From positions 1 through 64,000 of the forward strand of contig LSKF01000085.1 of the NCBI GenBank assembly GCA_001556995.1: 64,000 bases of DNA, written 5' to 3'. This document shows, piece by piece, positions 52,578 through 60,867 of the stretch. The position numbers and the translations under genes were made by a program. The DNA comes from Erythrobacteraceae bacterium CCH12-C2 (GTDB lineage: Bacteria > Pseudomonadota > Alphaproteobacteria > Sphingomonadales > Sphingomonadaceae). The notes beneath the pieces are model-generated. The model saw only the letters and a program-made list of their open reading frames with translations. It was not told the DNA's origin and ran no database searches. How positions within the stretch are numbered: the first letter of the stretch is position 1; every line of letters starts with the position of its first letter.

Positions 52578-53598
52578 TTCGCGTCGGTAGCAGGCTAGAT
52601 TTCGCGCGGCTGCCGTCGATCTGCTGCATGAGCTTTTCAACTAGGATCGCACCAGCGATGTAAGTTTCCTGCTCGATGGTGGTGATGGCTGGGGTGAAAT
52701 GACCTGCAGGCGGAATGTTGTTATAGCCAACGATAGAGTAATCGCGCGGCGCCAGGTGGCCGGCTTCCTTGAAGGCACTGATCACCGCCATCGCAGCCGT
52801 GTCCGAGAAGGCGAAAACGGCGTCGGGCGCGGGATGATTGCGCAGATAGGCCGCCGCACCTGTGAAGGTGGAAGCGTAGGCCATGTGCTCGACGGTGAGT
52901 GTGTCAATTTTCACCTTGGCCCCGACGCTCACCGCCGCTTCGCGCATGCCTTCGAAGCGCATGCGGATCTCCTTGTGCTCGACATCGCCGACGAACAGCC
53001 ATTGGCGCGCCCCGCGCTGCACGAAGAGCTCGCCCGCCAGCCGACCCCCGAGTTTGTTGTCACTGCCCACCGCGCAATAATTGTCGGCGGGGTCGACTGC
53101 CCCCCAGACCACGAAAGGCGCGCCAGCTCGTGCAAGCTCGTTGAACATCGGCTCTTGGCCGCCCTGTCCGAGGAACACGAAACCATCGGCGGCGCGCGCG
53201 CTCAAGAGTTCAAGATAGGACTGGGCATCGCTCAGCCCTGGCGGAGAGAGCAAAAGGTCCTGGTTACGGACCGATAGTGCTTCGGACACGCCGGCAAGCA
53301 GTTCGAAGATGAATGGGTCGGCGATACGCCCGCCGCGATGGGTGCTGAAATCGAGCACGACCGCGACGGTATCCGTGCGCAAATGGCGCAATTTTTGGGC
53401 ATTGCGGTTGACGGCATACCCGTGTTCGCGGGCAACCTGCAGAACGCGCTCACGGGTCTCTGCGGTCACGAGCGGGCTGCCGTTGAGCACGCGGGAGACA
53501 GTGGGCTTTGAGACATTCGCAAAACGGGCAATATCGGCCATGCTGACCGCCATCGACCGCGTCTGGCGCGCCTCACGATCATTTTTGGGGTTATTCAC
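52558..53598 (-). CDS. LacI family transcriptional regulator
   Basis: 346 residues. N-terminal LacI helix-turn-helix and hinge: MADIARFANVSKPTVSRVLNG, VTAETRERVLQVAREHGYAVNRNA. The periplasmic-binding-protein-like effector domain follows (about residues 75-346), with GYNNIPPAGHFTPAITTIEQ near the end. Likely responds to an alpha-glucoside or its breakdown product. Two matching palindromes in the locus (49657-49670 and 53690-53703) are its probable sites; the second is also in its own promoter gap. Confidence 0.93.
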   Translation of the reverse strand: MNNPKNDREARQTRSMAVSMADIARFANVSKPTVSRVLNGSPLVTAETRERVLQVAREHGYAVNRNAQKLRHLRTDTVAVVLDFSTHRGGRIADPFIFELLAGVSEALSVRNQDLLLSPPGLSDAQSYLELLSARAADGFVFLGQGGQEPMFNELARAGAPFVVWGAVDPADNYCAVGSDNKLGGRLAGELFVQRGARQWLFVGDVEHKEIRMRFEGMREAAVSVGAKVKIDTLTVEHMAYASTFTGAAAYLRNHPAPDAVFAFSDTAAMAVISAFKEAGHLAPRDYSIVGYNNIPPAGHFTPAITTIEQETYIAGAILVEKLMQQIDGSRAKSSLLPTRIILRET

Positions 53599-53689
53599 CA
53601 GCGGTTATCCCCCGACGCACCAACGGCGCCTTTCTTACTAATCAACGAAGCACTCTATAGCGCGTGCGACGGCAAATTGACAATCCTCT

Positions 53690-53703
53690 TGAAATGCATT
53701 TCA
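53690..53703. promoter_or_regulatory. LacI-type operator upstream of TonB receptor gene
   Basis: TGAAATGCATTTCA, a perfect 14-bp palindrome in the gap between the lacI-type gene and the TonB-dependent receptor gene, 67 bp before the receptor ATG. Confidence 0.75.
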
Positions 53704-53769
53704 GAGTTGCGTAACACTGAAGGCAACCGGCCCCGAAAAAGGACGGCCGCTCATTTGGGAGGATATGAA

Positions 53770-56169
53770 ATGGCTCGTTTCCGCGGCCGCACCACGCTTC
53801 TTTCGTTCAGCGCCGCAGCCTCCGCGCTCACCGTGGCACTGGCAGCTACGCCGCTTGCTGCGCAAGAAACTGATGAAGGGGTTCAGGCCGAAGAGGGTGA
53901 TGAGATCATTGTCATTGGCACCGCCGGTGCGGGCACGAGGCGGCAGGACGCCGCTTTCGCTGTCACAACGCTCGATTCTGATGCGATTGCCAAGGCTGCG
54001 CCGCTCAGCACTGCCGATCTCTTCCGGGCCGTTCCGGGTGTTACCTCGGAAAGCACTGGCGGCCAGAACGGCGCAAACATTTTCGTGCGCGGCTATCCTT
54101 CGGGCGGCGATGCGGTTTTCGTAACGCTGCAAAGCCAAGGTGTGCCCTTCTACACTCCGCCGACGCTGTCCTTCCTCGAGAACAGCCAGCTGATCCGCGT
54201 GGATACCACGCTCGAGCGGATTGAGGCGGTGCGCGGCGGTACGGGCGCTCTTTTCTCCTCCGGTCAGCCGGGTCTGACAATCAACTTTGTCCAGCGTGAG
54301 GGCGGAACCGAGTTTGAAGGCCTTACGAAGCTCTCTGCCACCGACTACGGCGAAGTCCGTGCCGACGGTTATGTCTCGGGACCGCTCGGGCCGCAGACCA
54401 GCTTCATGGTCGGCGGTTATTACGCGGCCGGTAACGGCATCCGCGATCCGCAGTTCACCGCTGAAAAGGGCGGGCAGATTACAGCCAACATCCGGCACGA
54501 TCTCGACCGGGGCTCTCTGCTTGTTTTTGCGCGTTACCTCAACGATCGTGGCCAGTGGCTGTTGCCGATCCCAGTCATCCAGGATGGCGACCAGATCAGC
54601 GAATTTCCGGGCTTCGATGCGGGTACGGGCACGCTCGCCAGCAATGATCTGCGCCTCGCCACGCTCAACGATGGCACTCGCGCGGATCTTGCCGATGGCC
54701 GCGGCGCCAACATCGTGAACCTCGGCACCAATTTCGAGTACGAGCTCGGCACCGACATAACCGTTCGCAACCGGACGAGCTGGCTCAAGGGCGATGCTGA
54801 CACCACCGGTATCGTGCCGGCCGGACAAACGCCGCAGACCGCTGCCGACTACGCCGCCTCGCTCGGGGGCACCATTGGCAGTCTGACCTTTGCTGGCTCC
54901 GGCGCAACAGTGCCCAATGCCGCCAATCAGCAGATCACGCTCGCCGGGTTTTGGGTCGTGCGCAAACAGATCGAATCCTTTGCAAATGACCTCGCGCTTG
55001 AGTTCAAGAGCGGCAACAACACGTTGACGGTTGGGGCGTTCTATTCGGCATTCTCCTCGGACGATCAGTGGAACCTCGGGAACAACCAGCTCCTGACGGC
55101 ACAGTCGAACGCGCAGCGGCTCAACCTCGTGCTCGCGGACGGTCGCGAGGTGACACGCGACGGTTTTGCGCTGGGTTCATTCTTCAACGTCAATGCCGCC
55201 TATGATGGGCGCGACATTGCCTTTTACGCGGTTGATGAGTTGCAGGTAACGCCTGAGCTGCGGCTTGATGCCGGCATCCGCTACCAGGACCACTCGGTCG
55301 ATGGTACGCTCGAAAACAACACCTTTGGCGTCGATGTTGATGGCGATCCCAACACGCTCTACGACAATGGCACGGCAGTTCTGAACGGGACGTTCTCGAC
55401 CATCGACTATAGCGGCGACGCGTTCTCATACACCGTCGGCGCGAACTACGATTTCACGCGTGAGATCGGTGCCTTTGCCCGTTACAGCCGCGGCAACAGC
55501 TTCCCCTTCTTCGACAATCTGCGCGATGGGCTGCGTGCTATCCAGAAGGTCGACACCTTCGAGGGCGGGTTGAAGGTCTCAACCGGAATCCTGAGCGCCT
55601 ACCTGACTGTGTTCCACAATCAGTTCGAAGGCTTGGAAAGCACCGTCATCATCAACGGTGCCCCGACGCCCGAAAGCGGCGGTGCAGAGACCACCGGCGT
55701 AGAGTTGGAAGGCGCCCTAAGGCCGTTCGCGGGCCTGTCGCTCGGGTTTGCTGCAACCTATCTCGATGCGAACTACGACAATTTCTTTACCCAAAGCGGC
55801 ACTGTCAACAACAGTGGCAATCAGGTGCTTCGCCAGCCTCAGTGGGCCTGGCGCCTGACCCCCTCCTATGAACTCAATTTGGGAGACGAGCGAAAGCTCA
55901 ACCTTTTCTCTACCTTGGCCTATGTTGGTGATCGTTTTGCCGATGTGGAGAATGTCCAACCGCTCCCGAGTTACTTCAAGTGGGATGCTGGGATCATCTT
56001 CGATGTGACCGACCGTCTGGAGATGTCGGTCACTGCGGACAATCTGCTCGACGAGATTGGTCTCACAGAGGGCAATCCGCGCTTCAGCGGGGCGACCGGA
56101 ACGGGCGTCATCTCGGGCCGCCCGCTGCTTGGCCGCTCGTTCCGCTTCGGTGTTGGTTACCAGTTCTAG
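53770..56169 (+). CDS. TonB-dependent outer-membrane receptor
   Basis: 799 residues. Signal peptide MARFRGRTTLLSFSAAASALTVALAATPLAAQ; TonB-box-like DEIIVIG just after it; plug domain with DLFRAVPGVTSESTGGQNGANIFVRGYPSGGDAV and RGGTGALFSSGQPG; then a 22-strand barrel with alternating aromatic strands, ending RSFRFGVGYQF with a C-terminal Phe. Imports an oligosaccharide across the outer membrane with TonB energy; context (GH65, pgmB, MFS, LacI) points to an alpha-glucoside. GGAGG 10 bp before ATG 53770 supports the start. Confidence 0.94.
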   Translation: MARFRGRTTLLSFSAAASALTVALAATPLAAQETDEGVQAEEGDEIIVIGTAGAGTRRQDAAFAVTTLDSDAIAKAAPLSTADLFRAVPGVTSESTGGQNGANIFVRGYPSGGDAVFVTLQSQGVPFYTPPTLSFLENSQLIRVDTTLERIEAVRGGTGALFSSGQPGLTINFVQREGGTEFEGLTKLSATDYGEVRADGYVSGPLGPQTSFMVGGYYAAGNGIRDPQFTAEKGGQITANIRHDLDRGSLLVFARYLNDRGQWLLPIPVIQDGDQISEFPGFDAGTGTLASNDLRLATLNDGTRADLADGRGANIVNLGTNFEYELGTDITVRNRTSWLKGDADTTGIVPAGQTPQTAADYAASLGGTIGSLTFAGSGATVPNAANQQITLAGFWVVRKQIESFANDLALEFKSGNNTLTVGAFYSAFSSDDQWNLGNNQLLTAQSNAQRLNLVLADGREVTRDGFALGSFFNVNAAYDGRDIAFYAVDELQVTPELRLDAGIRYQDHSVDGTLENNTFGVDVDGDPNTLYDNGTAVLNGTFSTIDYSGDAFSYTVGANYDFTREIGAFARYSRGNSFPFFDNLRDGLRAIQKVDTFEGGLKVSTGILSAYLTVFHNQFEGLESTVIINGAPTPESGGAETTGVELEGALRPFAGLSLGFAATYLDANYDNFFTQSGTVNNSGNQVLRQPQWAWRLTPSYELNLGDERKLNLFSTLAYVGDRFADVENVQPLPSYFKWDAGIIFDVTDRLEMSVTADNLLDEIGLTEGNPRFSGATGTGVISGRPLLGRSFRFGVGYQF

Positions 56170-56203
56170 TGCTCGCAGAATAGCAGAAGAAGGCGAGCGA
56201 AAG

Positions 56204-58276
56204 ATGCATCGCAAATTTCGCCGCCACTTCTGGCTCCTCGGCCTTGTCGCGGGTGTCGCGCTCGCCACACCCACGGCATGGGCGGAGCAGCCTAATCTGC
56301 TGCGGTTCGAGATTGAGGAGGGGCAGAACCTCAACGCCTTCTACCGCAGCGGCCTGACTGCGGCGCATTTGATACTGCGATCAGGAGTCGAACCGCGGAT
56401 ACTGGTGGCCTTTCCCGCTGGCAACAGCGGCACCGGGCTATGGTTCGCCCCTCAGAAGCAGCCTGTTCGCTGGACGCTGGTGCGGCCGCCTGAAGCTGTT
56501 TCTACTCCCGACACATCAGGCCGCATGCTTCGCGGGATGACTGCAGAGGTTGCCGTGGCGGCCGCAACGCTCGAAGTGCGCAAGGCGCTGCTTTCTTCGG
56601 TGCGCGTGCTGCGCGATTACGAAACCGCCAATGTGTCCCCCGCCGAAGTCGAAACGGCGGCCCGCATCGAGGGGCAGACGGTGAGCTGGGCGCGCGATCG
56701 CCTTGACGGTGCGCCGGGCTATCGTCTGACACTGGAAGTTATACAGGGCCAGCTGGCAATTTCAGAGGACGCAGTTCGGTTCACGCCGGGGCCAGATGGG
56801 CGCATACGCTTCCGGATCACAGCAATGAACGGCGAGACGCCGCTCAAGCCGCTCGAAGAGAGGGCTCTCCTGAACGATCGGGCCAGCCAAGACGAACGCG
56901 CACGCAACGCGCTGGCCTTCCTCAGTTATGAGGACAAATTCCTCGCGGGATCCTGGCGTTTCAATACCTATTTCGGACGCGATACCCTCATGTCGCTGCG
57001 GCTGCTCATGCCCGCTCTGCAACCCACAGCGATTGAAAGCGGGCTGCGCTCGGTGCTCGAGAGATTGTCACCCAATGGCGAGGTCGCGCACGAGGAGGAC
57101 ATCGGCGAGTTTGCTGTCCTGCGTCACCTGCGCGAAAGCGGCAACAAGAGCGACGCGCCCATCTATGATTATGGCATGATTGACGACGATTTCATGCTCG
57201 CGCCAGTCGTCGCAACCTATCTCCTAGATGACGCCGCTGGACACGCGCGCGCCCGTGACCTGCTGGCTCAAACCTTGGATGATAGCACGAGTGTAGGTGC
57301 AGCCCTGGTAAGTAACGCGCTCTTTGTCGTCTCCCAAAGCCGCGCCTTCGCCGACGATCCAAGCGCCGCTAACCTCATCCGCCTGAAGCCCGGACGAACG
57401 ACGGGACAATGGCGTGACAGTGAGGCCGGGCTCGGTGATGGGATCTACCCTTATGACGTCAATGCGGTCTTTGCGCCCGCCGCGCTGGCGGCCATCAATC
57501 GTCTTGTTCTTAGCGGCTTGCTTGATCCCTATCTCACGGATCAACAGCGTGCGGCCTTAGCCCCGGCAGCTGGATATGCCGCGATTTGGTCAGAGCAGGC
57601 CCGCGGTCACTTCCTAGTCCGCGTGTCGCCGGACCAAGCGCGTTCTGCCGTCAGCAATTACGCTCGCAGTCTCGGCGTTCCCGACGGGGATGCGCTCGCC
57701 GGGCTTCGCTCGGACGGTGTGGAATTCCATGCGCTAGCGCTCGACGAGAACTGCGAGGCGGTTCCTGTCGTTCACTCCGACGATGGTTTCGCATTCCTTT
57801 TCGGAGAGCCGTCCCCTGCTTCACTTGAACGCGCACTCGACGCGATGCTGCGGCCCTTTCCTGCGGGATTGATGACGGACATCGGCTTGCTGGTTGCGAA
57901 CCCGGTGTTTGCTGATGAACGCAGGCGAACCATGCTCAGCCGCGATGCCTATCACGGCACGGTTGTCTGGGCTTGGCAGCAGGCGGTGCTGATTGCCGGG
58001 CTTGACCGCCAGATCGCGCGCGCTGATCTCTCACCCACGCTCAAGGCTCGGCTGCGGCAGGCGCGCGGCGCGGTCGCAGTAGCGGTGACGCGGGTCAGCG
58101 ATTTGCGCACCTCGGAATTGTGGAGCTGGTCGTTCGAGGACGGACGCTATCAGGTCGCGCCTTTCGGAGCGCGCAGCACCAACGAGGACGAATCCAACGC
58201 TGCACAACTTTGGAGCACCGTATTCTTGGCTATCGGCACCAGCCCGCAACGACCTGAGGTGCAACCCCGCAACTGA
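56204..58276 (+). CDS. periplasmic six-hairpin glycosidase-like protein
   Basis: 690 residues with a signal peptide (FWLLGLVAGVALATPTAWA). The central region resembles (alpha/alpha)6-barrel glycosidases of the GH63/GH15/debranching type: SWRFNTYFGRDTLMSLRLLMPALQP, SPNGEVAHEEDIGEFAVLRH, YDYGMIDDDFMLAPVVATYL and the C-terminal WSWSFEDGRYQVAPFG. The acidic residues in FGRDT and HEEDIGE are candidates for catalysis. I cannot name the family with confidence; the likely job is trimming a glucan or oligosaccharide in the periplasm for the MFS importer. It follows the receptor gene by 34 bp and is probably co-transcribed. Confidence 0.72.
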   Translation: MHRKFRRHFWLLGLVAGVALATPTAWAEQPNLLRFEIEEGQNLNAFYRSGLTAAHLILRSGVEPRILVAFPAGNSGTGLWFAPQKQPVRWTLVRPPEAVSTPDTSGRMLRGMTAEVAVAAATLEVRKALLSSVRVLRDYETANVSPAEVETAARIEGQTVSWARDRLDGAPGYRLTLEVIQGQLAISEDAVRFTPGPDGRIRFRITAMNGETPLKPLEERALLNDRASQDERARNALAFLSYEDKFLAGSWRFNTYFGRDTLMSLRLLMPALQPTAIESGLRSVLERLSPNGEVAHEEDIGEFAVLRHLRESGNKSDAPIYDYGMIDDDFMLAPVVATYLLDDAAGHARARDLLAQTLDDSTSVGAALVSNALFVVSQSRAFADDPSAANLIRLKPGRTTGQWRDSEAGLGDGIYPYDVNAVFAPAALAAINRLVLSGLLDPYLTDQQRAALAPAAGYAAIWSEQARGHFLVRVSPDQARSAVSNYARSLGVPDGDALAGLRSDGVEFHALALDENCEAVPVVHSDDGFAFLFGEPSPASLERALDAMLRPFPAGLMTDIGLLVANPVFADERRRTMLSRDAYHGTVVWAWQQAVLIAGLDRQIARADLSPTLKARLRQARGAVAVAVTRVSDLRTSELWSWSFEDGRYQVAPFGARSTNEDESNAAQLWSTVFLAIGTSPQRPEVQPRN

Positions 58277-58901
58277 CGGGAACTCGCGCAGCGTCTAACG
58301 AGACGCTTCGGACTGCGTATTTTCGTTTGAGCGGGTTGTAGGCCAAGTAACTTCGCTAGGCCCCGCAATCAGTCAAGCCATGTTAGCCAAGGTATAGAGG
58401 CATCGAACCAACGATCACTCGCCACACTGAATTAGCCGTAAGGAAGCTTGCAGCTTTAGTGCATAGCAAACTAGAGCCTCCCAGTCAGCTAGCGGTCGGA
58501 TTGCTGTTCCGAAGCGAAGTCGGCGGGATGATATTTGGTGTCTGCAATTGGCAATAGCTGCCGCTAGAAACATAGCTAAGAAGCGACCGCAATGTCCCAG
58601 ATCCTGCCTTTGAGACCTTCCCTCCAGCATGCCTAATTTCAGGCGATCGCTTTGCGATCCGCTTGATCCATTCCCTCGGACAATTCTTCGTCTTGTCCGA
58701 TGTTTGCTATCTCAATGGCAGCGACGCCGACACACCGTTCGCAGCGGCAATTCGCCTGGGTCCGCTGAATGACCTGGTTTAAGGATTTCGGAAAACACTA
58801 AGGCTGACTTAGGAAAACCGGCCATTCGTAAATCGGCCCTCGCTCAAAGAATCGCTTGCCGGCCGACGCGATCAACGGGCGTTACGGTTTCCTCACGAAC
58901 G
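58277..58901. other. gene-poor interval before hipBA
   Basis: 625 bp without a supported gene, between the glycosidase gene and the hipB operators. An open stretch of 69 codons without a start (58576-58782, +) reads protein-like (SGDRFAIRLIHSLGQFFVLS, SDADTPFAAAIRLGPLNDLV) and may be the tail of a lost gene, but I do not recognise it. Confidence 0.4.
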
Positions 58902-58971
58902 ATACCCCATAGGGTATAAGTCCTTTTTATACCTGACAGGGTATATTGCATCTTTATACCTTCTGGGGTAT
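58902..58971. promoter_or_regulatory. three HipB-type operators at 27-bp spacing
   Basis: ATACCCCATAGGGTAT (58902-58917), ATACCTGACAGGGTAT (58929-58944) and ATACCTTCTGGGGTAT (58956-58971). All fit ATACC-N6-GGTAT and start exactly 27 bp apart; the last ends 21 bp before the hipB ATG. E. coli HipB sites have a similar short inverted layout. Presumed autorepression of hipBA by the HipB-HipA complex. Confidence 0.85.
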
Positions 58972-58992
58972 GCCGATGACAAGGAGGTGACC

Positions 58993-59241
58993 ATGCATCA
59001 GACTGTTAGATTGCCAACCCAACTGGGCGCCATCATCCAGAGTGAGAGGCTTAAACAAGGCATGACCCAGTCAGAGTTGGCTAGCCTTACAGGCACTCAG
59101 CAGAAAACTATCTCTGCGATCGAGAATGGCAGCGAAGGCACAAAGCTCGACACGCTGCTTAGCGTGATCGCCAGTCTGGGTCTCGATATGCAGATCGTGC
59201 CACGCGAGCAGGGCAGAAAATCGATTGAGGATGTCTTCTAG
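58993..59241 (+). CDS. hipB: HipB-like antitoxin, XRE-type HTH
   Basis: 82 residues. Cro/CI helix-turn-helix with TQLGAIIQSERLKQGMTQSELASLTGTQQKTISAIENGSEG and a C-terminal strand LGLDMQIVPRE, the HipB pattern. AGGAGG lies 5 bp before ATG 58993 (a GTG at 58987 is inside that site). It neutralises and co-represses with HipA, whose gene starts 2 bp after its stop. Confidence 0.92.
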   Translation: MHQTVRLPTQLGAIIQSERLKQGMTQSELASLTGTQQKTISAIENGSEGTKLDTLLSVIASLGLDMQIVPREQGRKSIEDVF

Positions 59242-59243
59242 CC

Positions 59244-60572
59244 GTGGCGCGCAAGAAGACCCATCAGCCGCTAGATGTGCTCATCAATGGTCGCCTAGTG
59301 GGCCGCCTCGAGAAGGCATCCACTGGGGCGATTAGCTTTCAGTATAACGATACGTGGTTGGCCTGGGAGCACCGGTTCGCCGTGTCGCTCTCTCTGCCGC
59401 TGACCCCCACTGCCTACCGCGGCGCCGAGGTTGCTGCCGTGTTCGATAACCTCTTGCCAGATCGGGATACGGTGCGTCGCCGTGTCGCCGAGCGCATGGG
59501 CGCGCAAGGAACAGACTTCTACAGCCTGCTTGAAGCTATCGGCCGCGACTGTGTCGGCGCGATGCAGTTTCTGCCCGAGGGTGGGGCTAGCCAGGCCAAG
59601 GGCGACATCGAGGGTGAGCCCATCAACGATGCGCAGATCGATGCAATGCTCGCCGATCTGGCACAAGCGCCGCTCGGTCTGGACCGCGAACAGGAATTCC
59701 GGATTTCGGTGGCTGGCGCGCAGGAAAAGACGGCCTTGCTGCGCATCGATGGACAATGGCTCCGTCCCGTCGGAACGGCGCCCACGACCCACATTCTCAA
59801 ACCGCAATTAGGCCAAATTCCGACCGCCGACGGCATGATCGACATGTCGGACAGTGTGGACAACGAACACTACTGCCTGAAGCTCATGGAGGCCTTCGGC
59901 CTTCACGTCGCGAAAACCGAAATAGCAACATTCGGATCGCGGCGCGTGTTGGTCGTCGAGCGTTTTGACCGACACTGGCGCAGTGCCAGTCACATCCTTC
60001 GTTTGCCCCAAGAGGATTGTTGCCAGGCTCTCGGCATACCGCCGACCCGCAAGTATCAGAGCGACGGCGGGCCCGGCATGCGCGACATTATCGGGCTCCT
60101 GAATGGGGCCAACGATCCCCGTGCCGATCAGGCCGCCTTCTTCAAAAGCCAGATTTTGTTCTGGCTGATCGGTGCGACCGACGGCCACGCCAAGAACTTC
60201 AGCATCTTTCTGGAGCCGGGCGGGCGTTTCAGTCTCACGCCCTTCTATGATGTGCTATCGGCGCAGCCCGCCGCCGACAGAGGACAGATCGCTCCGCCCA
60301 AGTTCCGTCTTGCGATGTCGGCAGGGACCAACCGCCACTACCGGCTGTCCGAAGTCATGGGCCGTCATTTTGTCCAGACTGGCAAGGCAGCAGGGCTCGG
60401 GGCTGACCTCATGCGCCGCGCGATATCGGAGCTACTCGACCAGGCGGCAGACGCTGTCAGCCAAGCGCGCGCTGCGATGCCTGAAGACTTCGCAGAGGAA
60501 GTCCATGCAAGCATCGCCGCTGCCATTGACCGGCGCTTGCCGCACCTCGCCAGCGCGCTGGAAGAGCCCTAG
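59244..60572 (+). CDS. hipA: HipA-type serine/threonine kinase toxin
   Basis: 442 residues, full-length HipA. N-subdomain 1 (residues 1-110), then the P-loop-like AGAQEK at 157-162 preceded by Ser155, which probably matches the autophosphorylated Ser150 of E. coli HipA. Lys186 in HILKPQ, catalytic DGHAKN (Asp313, Asn318) and FYDV (Asp336) are all present, so the kinase looks intact. E. coli HipA phosphorylates GltX and induces persistence; the target here is unproven, though a gltX gene lies in this window. GTG 59244 is the start. Ends at a tandem repeat. Confidence 0.93.
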   Translation: MARKKTHQPLDVLINGRLVGRLEKASTGAISFQYNDTWLAWEHRFAVSLSLPLTPTAYRGAEVAAVFDNLLPDRDTVRRRVAERMGAQGTDFYSLLEAIGRDCVGAMQFLPEGGASQAKGDIEGEPINDAQIDAMLADLAQAPLGLDREQEFRISVAGAQEKTALLRIDGQWLRPVGTAPTTHILKPQLGQIPTADGMIDMSDSVDNEHYCLKLMEAFGLHVAKTEIATFGSRRVLVVERFDRHWRSASHILRLPQEDCCQALGIPPTRKYQSDGGPGMRDIIGLLNGANDPRADQAAFFKSQILFWLIGATDGHAKNFSIFLEPGGRFSLTPFYDVLSAQPAADRGQIAPPKFRLAMSAGTNRHYRLSEVMGRHFVQTGKAAGLGADLMRRAISELLDQAADAVSQARAAMPEDFAEEVHASIAAAIDRRLPHLASALEEP

Positions 60573-60605
60573 GCGACTGGCGACTGGCGACTGGCGACTG
60601 GCGAC
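60572..60605 (+). repeat. 7-bp tandem repeat
   Basis: GGCGACT repeated 4.9 times, starting at the last base of the hipA stop codon and abutting a truncated WYL-domain fragment. Confidence 0.9.
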
Positions 60606-60809
60606 CGGGGCACCGCTTCGAGCCAGATCGAGACTTCAACGGCCCGTTTCAACCTCGCTGCTGCTGAGCTTGTGCGCTTCCGGGCATCGGGTCTGCTTGA
60701 AATGAGCTGCCATCTTTATTCTTGGGGGACCTCGGTTGAGGTACTAGAGCCCGCCGCGCTTCGGGACATAGTGCACGACTACCGCCGCACCTTCGACGCA
60801 CTGCCGTAG
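60606..60809 (+). pseudogene. WYL-domain protein, C-terminal remnant
   Basis: An open frame of about 68 codons without start, ending at TAG 60807-60809. It reads LAAAELVRFRASGLLEMSCH, then SWGTSVEVLEPAALRDIVHDY and ends RRTFDALP. That is the C-terminal extension (WCX) typical of WYL-domain transcription regulators. Everything upstream (helix-turn-helix and WYL domain) is missing, and the break coincides with the 7-bp tandem repeat, so it is a deletion remnant. Confidence 0.65.
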
Positions 60810-60867
60810 GCGCATGTAAGGCAGACGTGGTCCGCCGGAGCTGGAACAACAGCTGACGGATCCTTTG

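Noticed and set aside
58415..58630. 71-codon minus ORF upstream of hipBA
   Set aside because: No homology and no start context; sits in a gene-poor interval.
60572..60605. CRISPR array
   Set aside because: A simple 7-bp tandem repeat without spacers or cas genes.
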